Assembly (NCBI GenBank): GCA_013398955.1
Contig: VWPU01017668.1
Location: forward strand, 1-64,000
Source: Callaeas wilsoni
Lineage: Eukaryota; Chordata; Aves; Passeriformes; Callaeidae
Direction of reading: 5' to 3'
DNA length: 64,000 nucleotides
The notes beneath the pieces are model-generated. The model saw nothing but the letters and a program-made list of their open reading frames with translations, was not told the DNA's origin and did not search any database. A program made the position numbers and the translations under genes. Below, piece after piece: positions 10,413-21,450 of the stretch (position 1 is its first letter; every line of letters begins with the position of its first letter).

Positions 10413-13400
10413 ATTTTTGTGGACAGAAAGGAAAGCAGTCTTTATTAGCTGTAAATATTAGGGCAGCTTATGTGCTCCATTGACTGGTGGCCTGATGCCT
10501 TCTGTCAGGGCATCTGCTTTGCGTCTTGCATTAATGTGAGGGCTGCAAAGGCAAACACCCATGAATGAAGGTGATCCTGCGAGCAGCAAGGCCTCAAATG
10601 GAACACAGGATGTTAGGAGAACACGGCTTAGGAGAGCCCTTACCTACTAAGTGCACATTTCAATCTCTCTTAAACGGGCAGCATTTACCAGACCTGAGTT
10701 CAAGAAAAGAGTTACATCTTCCGTCTGGGTGCTGGTATCAAGTTCAAACATAAAACATGCTCTGAGTAATAACTCTTGCCACTGGGCTCTGCTTAGGCCA
10801 GCTCATAGGATTTGGGATAATATTTGAAGTGCTGAGTCCCTTTTGCAATTCAAGTTTTAAATCACACAAAGATTGATCAAAAGCTCAATGTTTCCTTCTC
10901 TGCCTTACCAGCCCACTGTCCTTTATCTCTTGAAACAAAGCAGCATTAACTTTTAAGATCTGATTCAATAACATTTTATGGATAATAATTATGACTGGTA
11001 TTAAGCCTTCAGCAACCAGTCTGTACGGAGACTTAATGTATTGAGGTTTATTATCAGTGTAACCTATCTTTTTACATCGGTTGTAAAGCAGGATCCACTA
11101 TACTGATAAGAGGAAAGAGAAGCATCAATGAACTGTTTGCCTCTGCTTCTCAGCAGGGTGTTCATATTCTTGCCACTTAATATTGCTGGCACGGTGGGAG
11201 TTTGCTGGTGAAGAGTTTTTGTTTACAGAGTCTGTTTGTGCAATTGCAGAATGAATGAATGAATGAGTCCACAAATGAGCTACAGCAATCCTGTGCTGGG
11301 GAAAGGAATCCATTACTGGATAGACCCTGGAGACCAATTGATCATACTTTCCCTTTTAATAATGAGTGTGAGAATGCAAAGTTTTTAGACATGAGCTCCA
11401 CAGCTTTCTCTAAGGCTTATCCCAATAATGGAAGCTCCTAAATATATAAAACTTCTTTAGACATCCCATGTTAGTGATTTTTTTCCCCAGAAGTTTCCCA
11501 GTTTCCTTGATCTCATCAGGATATAGTTGTATGTGCACATTATAACAATGTATGGAGATGGTCCCTAAACCAAACTGAAGACCAGGCTGAGCTAAAGAAA
11601 ATTCTGGTTTCTAGGCCTTTAAATGCTTTAAATGGTCTAAATATAAATTAAAATATGAGAAAGGAAATTCACCTTAGTTTCCACATAGGGTCTTCAAGGA
11701 AAGTTCTCCTGTTGTATTGGCACTGAAGAAGTCACCTGAAGGACCCAGGACTGGGTCCTTGCTCAGCTGAACTTTGTGATGTTCATGCATCATTAACAGT
11801 AGCTGTATTAAGTAGTTGCCTTTTTTGCCTTGCTTCTCCTCATAACTTTCTGTATAAGGAAATCTACCTCCCCAGTAAGTTCAAATAAGATGCTGTCTGC
11901 TTATGTCCTTTTTGCCTTTTTGATGGGAAAGCAGAAGGGAATTCTAAAGCGCTCTGGGAGCTACATGGAGGCCTCGCTTTGACATCTCTAAATATGTGAG
12001 TAATGGGGTGCTTAGAACTGATTTTACGTGTGATGGATGCTCAACAATAAGGAATCACAAATTGTGAGCAGCAGAGCTTGGAAAGGAGAGCTGCTCAACA
12101 AGATTAATGGGAAGGGAGACCTTTAGTGTAATGAAAGACACAGTTCCAGCTTGAAAACAGACAGTGCCACACTAGATGGAGTCTTGAGGATTTGGACAGT
12201 CAGGTTCCCTCTGTGCATCTGTAGAGCCCCTTCCTAGGCAGGGAACACCGAAGAGCTGCAAGAAAAGTGCACTGTAGTTCCCACTTCACCTGCAAGTGCG
12301 TTCACTGGTACACGAAGGGAGCAGATTGTCCAAGGGCTGTTTGTCATGCTGGGGATAGGGGTGTTGAAGGAACACTAGGAATTTCTTTTTTTCTGAGAAG
12401 TGCAAGCCAATAAGAAAAGCAGGATAAGACTGCAGTAGAATGTAGCTGGGTCTGAGCACTGCAGGGTTTATTTCACAACCATTTTCCTGTGGAGAAATGA
12501 CCTTAGACAAATCATGCAAGTGAAACCTAATTGGAAAAAAACCCCCAACTTGTGTCTGCTTTCAATTAAATAGTAATTATCTTATTATTAGAAGAAATAT
12601 CAAGTTTAAAAGAAAACAAATATCTCTATACTCAAATAATTTAAAAAACCCAACAGGTGAAAGTGTAGCTCATCCATCCCTTCTATTGTAAGTTGAAAGC
12701 TGCTATTAACTCTGAGTATCATGACTAAAGGAGTATGAACAGGGAGCAGAATTAGCAAAATGTTAGTGAAGCTGGCTGCAGGATCATTGTTATGACTGCA
12801 ACTGTTATTCTCTGTCTCTGACAAGGATAATAGTGTGTGGAAATGAAGCCAGCAAACATGTAAAATACATCTAAATATAGAGGACAAACTGCAAATAATA
12901 ACTGGACCAGTAATCAGATGCCGAAGGCCTTATCTGTTAGTACAGTGGCTTGAAAGATGGCAGTGCTGGTAGATAAACATTAGGAGGACTATGAAGCTGA
13001 GGATAAATAGAGCAATATCCTCTAAACAGTAAAGAGCTGAAGCATAAGACCCTGGAAAGACATTCAGGACTTATTGCTTGAGAAAGATCCCTAAAGCTGT
13101 CAAGCAGATGTGCAGCTGGTAAGTAGATGACTCGCTGGGACGTTGAATGAAATGGTAGAAGGAATAAATCAGAGGGGATTGCATTAGTGTAACTGAAGGC
13201 AGTACATTACTTTGCTTTGAAGTATAGTGTCCTGTGGAGAAAGCAATGACTGTCATCCCATAAGAGTGATCAAACTGAGTGGAGACATGTCCCAGATTCA
13301 GCTGGTAGCAGAGTCAGGGATTTCTCTTCCTAGCAGTCATCATTTTCAGGTTTTCTTGAAGGCTTTGTACTAGAGTTTGATGGGAGGCATAAGGGGCTGA

Positions 13401-16400
13401 TCCTAAGCCTACTGAGCCAATGACATCTCCCTATTGTACATCTGCTCCCCTCTCCTGCTCTCAGGTACAGACAGACTGGGCCAGAACCACCTTTTCTGCT
13501 CTTTGTTACTAGGCCATCTGCTGTGAGTGCACAGGGAGACACAGCACACCTCATATTTGGTGTCAGAAATTTAAAAATAGAACTTTTTTTCGACTTGGCA
13601 TTTTTGGTCAGCACTTAGTCTAGATGGAAATGCAAAAGAAGGCCTTGGTGCTAAGAGTAGTGGTTGGAACAGTATTGTCTGTGCTGCCTTTACACAGGTC
13701 AAATGAGCATGAGAGATGCTAAGAACTCTTGTTCTTGAATTTCGATGGTTGTGTGGAAGGGGCTTTTGGGCACAACCATTGCACGCTAGCATGTGTGTTA
13801 GCCATTAAACATCAAACTTCCTGCTGTAGCCCACTCTTAGACCTTTGGCATCGAATGTCTGGGTTTTGAGTTGAATTGAAACAAGGGAAGCATCAACCCA
13901 ATAAGGGGAATGATGGCATGAGAGCATCCTAGTGCAATCCAAGGGGAAAACAGCTCTCCAGAGTTCAGTGACAGGAGGAAGGTGCTTACCAGAATATGCC
14001 TGAAGAAATGGAAGTTCTGATAGTTACCTCCTAAAATCTTTCCCTCCACTGTTTATTAAGCATTGCATCCCTGAAGACCTAGTTTCAAGTTCTTTACCTT
14101 TATTAAAATGAAATTATGTTTGATTTACCCCAAGATACTATACAGAACAAACAGACCAGGCAGGTCTCCAAATCGAGGGTGAGCACCTTTTGCCTTTTTC
14201 ACTCTGCCTGTGCTACTGTGGTCACGCCTTCATGGTAAAGCACTTTTGCATGGTATCCCAGACTTGAAATTGAAAAGGTTAATGAATTTGCCCTTTCTGC
14301 CCCATGAAAAAGTTCTCAGTATATGATAGTAAAATTATTTCGAATACACTTTTGTCACTTAAAAGTTTGAAAATAAGTTATTTTTTAAATAGGGATTAGA
14401 AAGGGGGAAATGAGGCAATATCCTTTCTGAAAAGAAAAAGCCAACTGAATTGAGATGTCCATCTGAAAGGAGAATGTGACTTTTTACTCCAGAAGGGATA
14501 GAAAATGCCTTGTTCCTACCTCTAAAATCCTTTCCAATGTAGCTGTGATAGTCAAACCCATCTGCAAAGATAAAGAGCTGAAGTATGATCTTGTCTCTTA
14601 ACACGTCTTTTATCATCACTGTCATCTCTTTCCCCAGAAGCACTTAAGGATGGTAGAATAGGGTCCAGATTAAAATGCTCAAAGGAAGGAAAAATAATAG
14701 GAAGGTCAGACTAGATTGTATTAAAGTCACATCAGCAGAATTACCAGAAGGAAGAACAGGCAAAGTACCTAAATGAAAACTCTTTTCCAAACTAGTTTAC
14801 AACTAACATGGAAGTGTCTTTTAATCTCCTGTGTTAGTTCAAGCTCAAATAATTCAGAACTTTTCTTTCCTTTACTCTAAACTGGTCCATTGATTGTTCC
14901 TTTGGGGTAACATCCTGGGACACATCTGTTTTATTCATATTTTTGATTTCATGGCAAGACCAAGACTTCTTTCTCATGGCTGCACTGTGAGCCATCTTAG
15001 TATAAACTTGGATTCTGTCTTGGGATTGCCATAAAAAGATAACTTTTATGTGGCAATTTTTGAGCTGCACCATGCACATCTCTAGCCCAGCAGTGAAAGC
15101 CTGGCTTTCAGCGTGGCTTTGAGAACATAGTACTGTCTAAAGCCTTATCACTGACCTCCCAACCGTGGTCACTGCTTTTCTAAAGCCTCTCTCCAGAGCA
15201 CTCATGGGCACTTCTTTCATCCTGAAACGATCCTTGTGTCTCTTGAGAACAGAGTCCTGCAAGGTCCGGAAGCAGTTCTGTTTTCGCTGGGTAAAACACG
15301 GGTATCTCTTGCCTCTCTGTAGCATCTGTTGTTGGTACAGATTGCTGGGGTCACACACAGGGGATTTCAGATGTTCCTTTCAGTTCCACACCCAAGGACA
15401 GGGAAGGTGCTTGACTTCTGGAGCTGCAGTTCCATGAAGGCTCAGTTTTGGAATTCACCTCTGTAAAATGCTGCAGGTAAAAGTCTCCTGGATCAGAGCC
15501 AAAGCTGGAGCAGGTGTAGCAGAGAGGCAAGTTCAGCTCTAATGACCTGAATCTCAAATGCCTTAAATGCAGAGACCAGATAAGCTTTATTTTCTAGGAA
15601 AATTCATTTGTTCGTTTTAGCCATAAGCTTCTCTGTTAAGGCCTTTTTTTTCCCTATCTGAGCAAGCTAGGTTCTGTTTACGATTCTGTACTATAGCAAA
15701 CAGGATTCCTTCCCCAAAACAGCCTCTTCCTCCAAAAAGTCTGATTACAGTGGAAGTTGTGCCTTGCTGTGACTGACAGTGTCATGACTTGATCCTACAC
15801 AGGTCTGCCTTGATGTGACTTCTTCTACAGGTTCCTTCCCAAGTCTTGTTTTTTATATTGCATTCTGAACAAGTAACTCTTCTCATAAAGGCGCTTCACA
15901 AAAGCAGTGTGTGCAGCTCCTCTGAGTAGCACTAAATCTGTGACAAACCTAAGGGAGGTTCCACAGCAAGGTGATAAAATACTGACTTGCCAACTATTTT
16001 GCTGGCTAAATGGGAAATACGGCCGGCAGCTTTGCCCTTTAAAGTGGAGAGAGATAAGGGCAGTTTCACTGTTTCACAGTCAGCCACAATCATCCGTAAA
16101 ATGAAGAGTTACTTTGTTTTTTTAAACTGATGTCTCAGTAGGGAAAGACTCCATTTTTCACTAGTATTCATGCTTATTCCTGTGCTATTCAATAACTGAA
16201 GATATTCACTAATGAATTAAACAACTAAGATTTCACCTGTTAACCATCTTCCTTGAAATACAGTTTTTAAAAGTGTTTCTATTTGGAGCTGCTGAGGTCA
16301 ACACAAGTAAGACTGACACCCAAGAAAATGACAAATTGCTAGAGCTGAGAGATGTGGAAAGTGAAGTTTTGTAGCAGTTCCATGGTCTTTCATGATTCTC

Positions 16401-16987
16401 GTTTTTCAATAAAATAATGACATCAATGAACCTTGTGATGTTGCTGAAGGAAGAAGGGAATAGAAGTGAATTTGGCTTTTTCCCTGAGGCGTTTTGCTGA
16501 ATAGGTTGTGCTGTAATCTGAGTCATTGGGAACCATCTCTGATACTGCAGGGAAGATGAGAGATTCTGACCTCCTCTTCTTTGATCTTGGAACACTCCAT
16601 GGAGCTCACTTTGTTCTTTTCTTCCCCCTTTTTGGTGTCTGATGTAGTTTACTTGTTAGTGCTGATGAATGCGTGCTGCTACCCCAAGTGAAACCCAGCA
16701 GTGAGTCAGTCACAGCCTGGTGCCTGCCAGGTCAGTGCTTGGCCATGGGTGACAGTGGGTGGCAGTGAGCTCCCCTAGGTCACTGCAGCCCTCATGCCCC
16801 AGTCAAAACTCTGTGTCTGTAATAGAGGGTCAGCTGAGCAGGGCCTGAACATCATGGCTTTCCTCCCTACCTGGATGAGCAAGGTGAAGTGCAAACATCT
16901 GTACCATTGCAGTTTGATTAGGAGCTGCAGAGCAGCTTCTTGGCACACCAAAAACTTTAAAAAGTTTTGTCTTTGCAATTTCTAAAC
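10413..16987. other. Gene-free intronic stretch
   Basis: No gene could be supported. Open frames are at most 120 codons (16233-16595, minus) and none is recognised. A short (GAAT)n tract lies at 11249-11266. A fragment around 13395-13435 resembles the 'GGGCCTGATCC...CCAATG' type of amniote repeat, but is too short and diverged to name. Confidence 0.55.
11249..11266 (+). repeat. Short (GAAT)n microsatellite
   Basis: About four and a half perfect GAAT units occur in otherwise non-repetitive sequence. Confidence 0.8.
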
Positions 16988-17035
16988 AGGTTCAGAACTC
17001 CCTTCCACCCTCAACCATTCTGTGATTCTGTGACT
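16988..17035 (+). mobile_element. CR1 LINE 3'-end fragment
   Basis: The string CTCCCTTCCACCCTCAACC followed by ATTCTGTGATTCTGTGA matches the last 45 or so bases of CR1 (CCCTTCCAACCCAAACC, then repeated ATTCTRTG). Only the extreme 3' terminus is present, as in the shortest 5'-truncated CR1 insertions. Confidence 0.75.
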
Positions 17036-17080
17036 GCAGACATCATGAAATAGAATTTGGCCAGGCTTTTTTAGGGCAGC

Positions 17081-17500
17081 TCGAGCTGTGCAGTGTTACC
17101 CTGCGATACGTGTTCTCAGCTGTATTATTCTGCCTTGCGAATGCCAGCAAACTGAGTGTACCTGCTCGGAATATTAGGCTCAGATTTATGGTACTCTGCA
17201 TACGTGATTGCTCACCATGCACATCAGCAGAGTAAAGCAGCGCCTCTCATTAGGGAGCTGACAGATTTTTGACAAGATTGTCGAATCCCAAGTCATGCAT
17301 GAGTTCCCTAACTGCTTTTGGGCACGGCCTGAGTGTCTGCTTGTTACACAGGACTAGTATTTGGCTCACTCAACAGACAGCAGGTCATCCCATTGACACC
17401 TGCCCGCTCTGTTAACAGATCAGCGAACCTACTGCTGTCTAATATTTGTGTGATAATGCAACACAGCTGAGAATTGATTCATAAAATGCAGGTCACTCAG
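17081..17500. promoter_or_regulatory. Candidate conserved non-coding element with retained CpGs
   Basis: About eleven CpGs occur between 17081 and 17460, far more than the surrounding AT-rich intron, and without the density of a CpG island. The sequence is complex and non-repetitive, with homeodomain, E-box-like and TTGACA-type words, and no frame spans it. Retained CpGs outside islands can mean selective constraint or a hypomethylated enhancer. This is inference from composition. Confidence 0.3.
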
Positions 17501-18646
17501 TAGATGCAGCAGTGAGTGAGGGAGCACAAGGTGACAATGAAACAATTCAGATTAGCAAGTGGGGGCATTGCAGCTGCTTGTGCTCTAATTGCATCTCTCC
17601 AGATGTTCCTGTGATGTGCAGGAGATGCCAAGCAGTCTCTAGGCATAACTGTATTTCACTGTTCAGCTTTCCAAACACTCTTCTGTGGTCTGTAGAGAAG
17701 AGAGAATTTAAGGACCCAAGCCTTTTCATCTTCTGTGCTGTCAAATAAACTCTGTCATTCTGAAGTAATATTTCCCGGGCATATTTTTTTTTTTCACAGA
17801 TTTCTTTTCACATTAAGATCAGCAAAAGCTCTCTCTGGGAAGCCTGATTAAAAATGCAGTTCCTCCCAAGAAAGAAAAGAAAATAACGTTTTCGGCACCA
17901 AAAGAGATTACAAAATTATCATGAAAAAATGAAATGAATTTTGAAGATTATGTATTGCAGGAAAGTAGGTAGAAGTGACCTCAGGGCTTTCTGCTCTTTG
18001 TAAAATAGTTTGTGGGTTTTTTGAATAGACATCTGCTAAGAGTATAGGTGACAAAGACTCTCAGAGACAAGAAATGTCCTGTATTTGGATTAGCTTCAAG
18101 AGATTGAGGAAAATAGCTAGTTTCTTTGCGAAATTTACTCTTGTCTGTATACTAAAAACAAACCAGCAAACAAAAAATCTCCACAAAAACCCAAACAGAA
18201 CCCTCCAACAAATACCCTAGGAAACTGCAGTTTCTCTTCAGCTACATGGTGTTAGCATTGCTGGGAATGCAAACACAGGTGGCTTCCAGCTCTGCTGCAG
18301 ACCTTTGCCTCTTAGGATCAGAGTGGGGCATTAGCAAGTCAAGGCGTGGGAGTACAAGCACTGCTTTCCTAGTTTACTCTTTTGAGCTGGATTGTTTTCT
18401 TTTGGAGTGGTATGATTAACCATGTAACTGCCTTCATTCTACTTGGGCTTTGACTCTATTAAGAAAAGAGAGAAAATCTCAGGAAAAGAAGTAATTTCTC
18501 CTTTGGCCTTTTTGATATTGTAGAGAGGGTTTGGAAGAGAGGATTCCAGTGGCTTCAGATGTTACCTTCTATATTGCATATGACCAAAATCTTTTCAAAC
18601 AGTGTCCTTTTTATAAATATGTTTCCAGTCCAGAACAAGAAAGATG
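17501..18646. other. Gene-free intronic stretch
   Basis: Nothing supported as a gene. A T-run of about ten bases lies near 17786. Two opposite-strand open frames of 65-78 codons overlap at 17512-17748 and look incidental. Confidence 0.55.
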
Positions 18647-18915
18647 GAGAGAGACTATTTACTATGTACAAGAAAAAGAGGAATGGCTTCAAGCTGAAAA
18701 AGAGTAGGTTTAGGTTAGATATTAGGAAGAAATTCTAGTGGTGAGGCACTGGAACAGGTTGCGCGGAGAAGCTATGGATTCTCCATCCCTAGAAATGTTC
18801 AAGGCCAGGTCAGATGAAGCTCTGACCAACCTGGTCTAGTGGAATGTACCCCTCCCATGGCAGTGGGGTTGGAACAAGATGATCTTCCAACCAAGCCAGT
18901 CTATTATTTTCTGAT
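18647..18915 (+). mobile_element. CR1 LINE 3' end, 5'-truncated
   Basis: This follows the CR1 3' untranslated region in order: AGGAATGGCTTCAAGCTGAA, then a GTTTAGGTTAGATATTAGGA stretch, GGCACTGGAACAGGTTG, GATTCTCCATCCCTAGAAAT, GTTCAAGGCCAGG and a GGTTGGAACAAGATGATCTT stretch. The octamer tail is degraded to CTATTATTTTCTGATCT. It lacks ORF2 entirely. Several small changes, such as AGAAGCTATGG for AGAGGTTGTGG, indicate moderate age. Confidence 0.92.
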
Positions 18916-21154
18916 CTTTAGAGAAAAAATAATCTATTAAGATATCTGTTGTTGTGTTTTGACAGCCTGAATTCTTTGTAACACCATAATATTGAATGGT
19001 TCTCCAACTCGTGTAACCTCCATCCGTAAGCAACCCCTCTCACGTTTCCTCCTCAAACATCCTTTCAGATAAATATACATTTCACAGGAACAGAGTATGT
19101 GTATTGTTATTAGCAAAAAATGATGGTGCTTCCCTGAGGCCCATGCTTTATCAATAACTTTTATAAAGTGTGTTTTGCATCTTGAGATGTGTCTAGCATT
19201 CCAGCTTGGAGCAGCACATTGCATACCTGGAAAGCAACAGTGACTGTCTTTCCTGTGTCTTTCATCAATCATTTGAGATGAGTTGTGTAAAATCCAACTG
19301 ACCCTTCTATAATAACTAGGGGAAGATAGCTTTGAATTGTCATTTTGATAAATTTTGGAGTATTGGCAGTGTTCTGGGCTAAGGAGCCAGGCATGCAAGC
19401 CTTTCATCTGTCAGTGTCATTATGAAATATCTTAAAAGAACAGGGGGAATAGTGATTCGATAAATCTTATCTCCATGAATGAGTGGATTTTGCGTGGTTT
19501 CATAATCTACTGAACTCTAATAGCTTATATCCTTTGCTTCAAAAATAGCTGTTAGAACAGGTGTTTGATGAGTCTGTGTACTGTTTTCCTGCAACCCCTT
19601 AGATTTGTTTATGTCAATGAATGACTTTCAGTGGTGAATACCATAGGAATTATTTGCCTATGTGGTGCATGCATGGTTTTAACAATTTATTGTGTGATAA
19701 AACCAAATCTTTTGCTCTTCTCCATGTTACTCTGTAGGGTAGAAAACCAAAGGCAGATGGAACACCTTTCACAGCAGCATTGCAAAAAAAAATTCAAAAC
19801 TAGGTGAAATCATTTCTGTTACATGTGGCACCAAATAAAATGCTGGTTTTAGTATCCTATCTAATGTCTGCTACGTGGTTGGGGCCTATACTGATAATTT
19901 ACTGCAGTCTGAGGACCAATTGTGTTTTGTTGTATTCACCCTTGACTATGTGTCAGTTTTAGTACAGATTAAAAGTTGAGGTCGTAGCTTCACACACGCC
20001 ATAGTTTAAAAGGAACACAAATAACAATGGTATTTGAAATTAAAATAAGCTTCCATGATAAGAAGGGAAAAAACTGCCATTTTGCCACTTGTGTTACCAT
20101 TTCTTTTTTGAGGAGAAGGCAGAAGAGGAGAAGAAGGGTGGAAATAAGAGGAGAGAAGGTAGCAATGCTGCCTTGCTGTTAGTAAGAATCAGGCTGTCAT
20201 GCAAGTTCATCTCTCAAATACAGGGTATTTCTGGCAAAATAGCATGGGCAGTGCTGCAAATGCCAAAACCCCCAAGCCCATACACAGCAATTCCATGTGA
20301 AAAGACCCTGGTTTCTGGCTAAATGGTTTATAGGGTTTGCCATTAAGAAACAGACCATTATTTGAATTATCTTAGGTATATCTAACTCTTCTAGACTATT
20401 AACCATTCTCCACAGTTTCATGTTGAGTCATCGTGACCACTCTTCTTACTGAGGCCAGGAGAGCAGTGTGTCTATGAGATATTTTGTCCCAAAGAAGCTG
20501 CAGGTAGCTGGCAGGATTCAGTGGACAACGCAAGCAGCTGTGTGAAGACGCTGGGAACATATGTGGTAGCACAGGAATGACTTGCTGTGCTGCCAGGTAG
20601 GAATGAGAGTGTCTGTCTCAGTTTTTGTTTCTTTCCTGTTTGGTGGAGATGATCGAGCCAGGGCTTATTAGAACAGATTTACCATGCTTGTATTTTATGG
20701 CTGTGATTTGGCCTTGTGCCGTGGATGGCAGAGTTTTCCAGGTGGTGCCTTGTATTTGAGGAATGATCCTGATTTTCCTGAGTATCTCCACATAGCACTG
20801 GCAAAAGAGGATTATTATTTTCTACCCAGGATAAGATTCCTCCATGCTCTGAAAGTCTGGACAAACAGCATTTCCTCAATATGTGTCCAGACAAAGCATT
20901 AGTACAAAAATTAGAATCTTTGCCAGGAAGGGAAAAAAAAGTGCAGCAGTGTCATTTGAGAGGAGATTCAAGCTGAGTTCTAGTATCTAATTATTTAATT
21001 TAATTAATATAAACACAACTGTGATTTTTTTTTTCACTAATTCAGCTTGTTTTTTACTGCCAGCTTACATTTGTGTGACAGTATTTTCAAAAATGAGGCA
21101 GCTTAGTTTGCTGGTGAATTAGAAGTTCATAGAGTAACTTGGTAGAAAAGAGCA
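18916..21154. other. Gene-free stretch with one long but unrecognised open frame
   Basis: The minus-strand frame 19407-18937 (156 codons) is one of the longest in the window but has no recognised domain. It is Cys-, His- and Arg-rich with basic clusters, and ends 22 bases from the CR1 copy. A purine-rich tract (AGGAGAAGGCAGAAGAGGAG and following) lies at about 20108-20160. No transposon is obvious. Confidence 0.5.
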
Positions 21155-21450
21155 AATCGACCTGGTGTTTTGAACACAGCGCAAAGAAAGTCTCGACATG
21201 AGAGAAATATGAAGAGGCAGCAGCCGTGTCCTGACAGCGCTGATGAATGGCAGGTGGCCACAAGCCTGACTGCTTCTCTTTGGTTGCTGCTGGTGATTCG
21301 CAGGCAGGTGGGTGAGAATGTTAAAGGCCTGACACGTGGAGTGACAGATACCCTTAGTGCTTGTGTGCACAGCGCACTGGCGTGGCTTAAAATAGAGCCA
21401 GCTGCATGCATAATTAAGGAGAAATAATTGCAATGCACTTATGTAAATTG
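21155..21450. promoter_or_regulatory. Candidate conserved non-coding element with open frames on both strands
   Basis: A compact block that contrasts with its AT-rich flanks: about nine CpGs lie between 21158 and 21382. It is followed by a homeodomain/POU-like module containing ATGCATAATTAAGG and AATAATTGCAATGCA. Three overlapping frames (114 and 103 codons on minus, 85 on plus) are all open, which reflects lack of stop words, not a recognised protein. Complex, non-repetitive sequence of this kind is typical of deeply conserved enhancers, but no alignment was possible. Confidence 0.35.

Noticed and set aside
13376..13435. Possible amniote repeat with GGGGCTGATCCTAAGCC
   Set aside because: Short and diverged; the mirrored half was not found.
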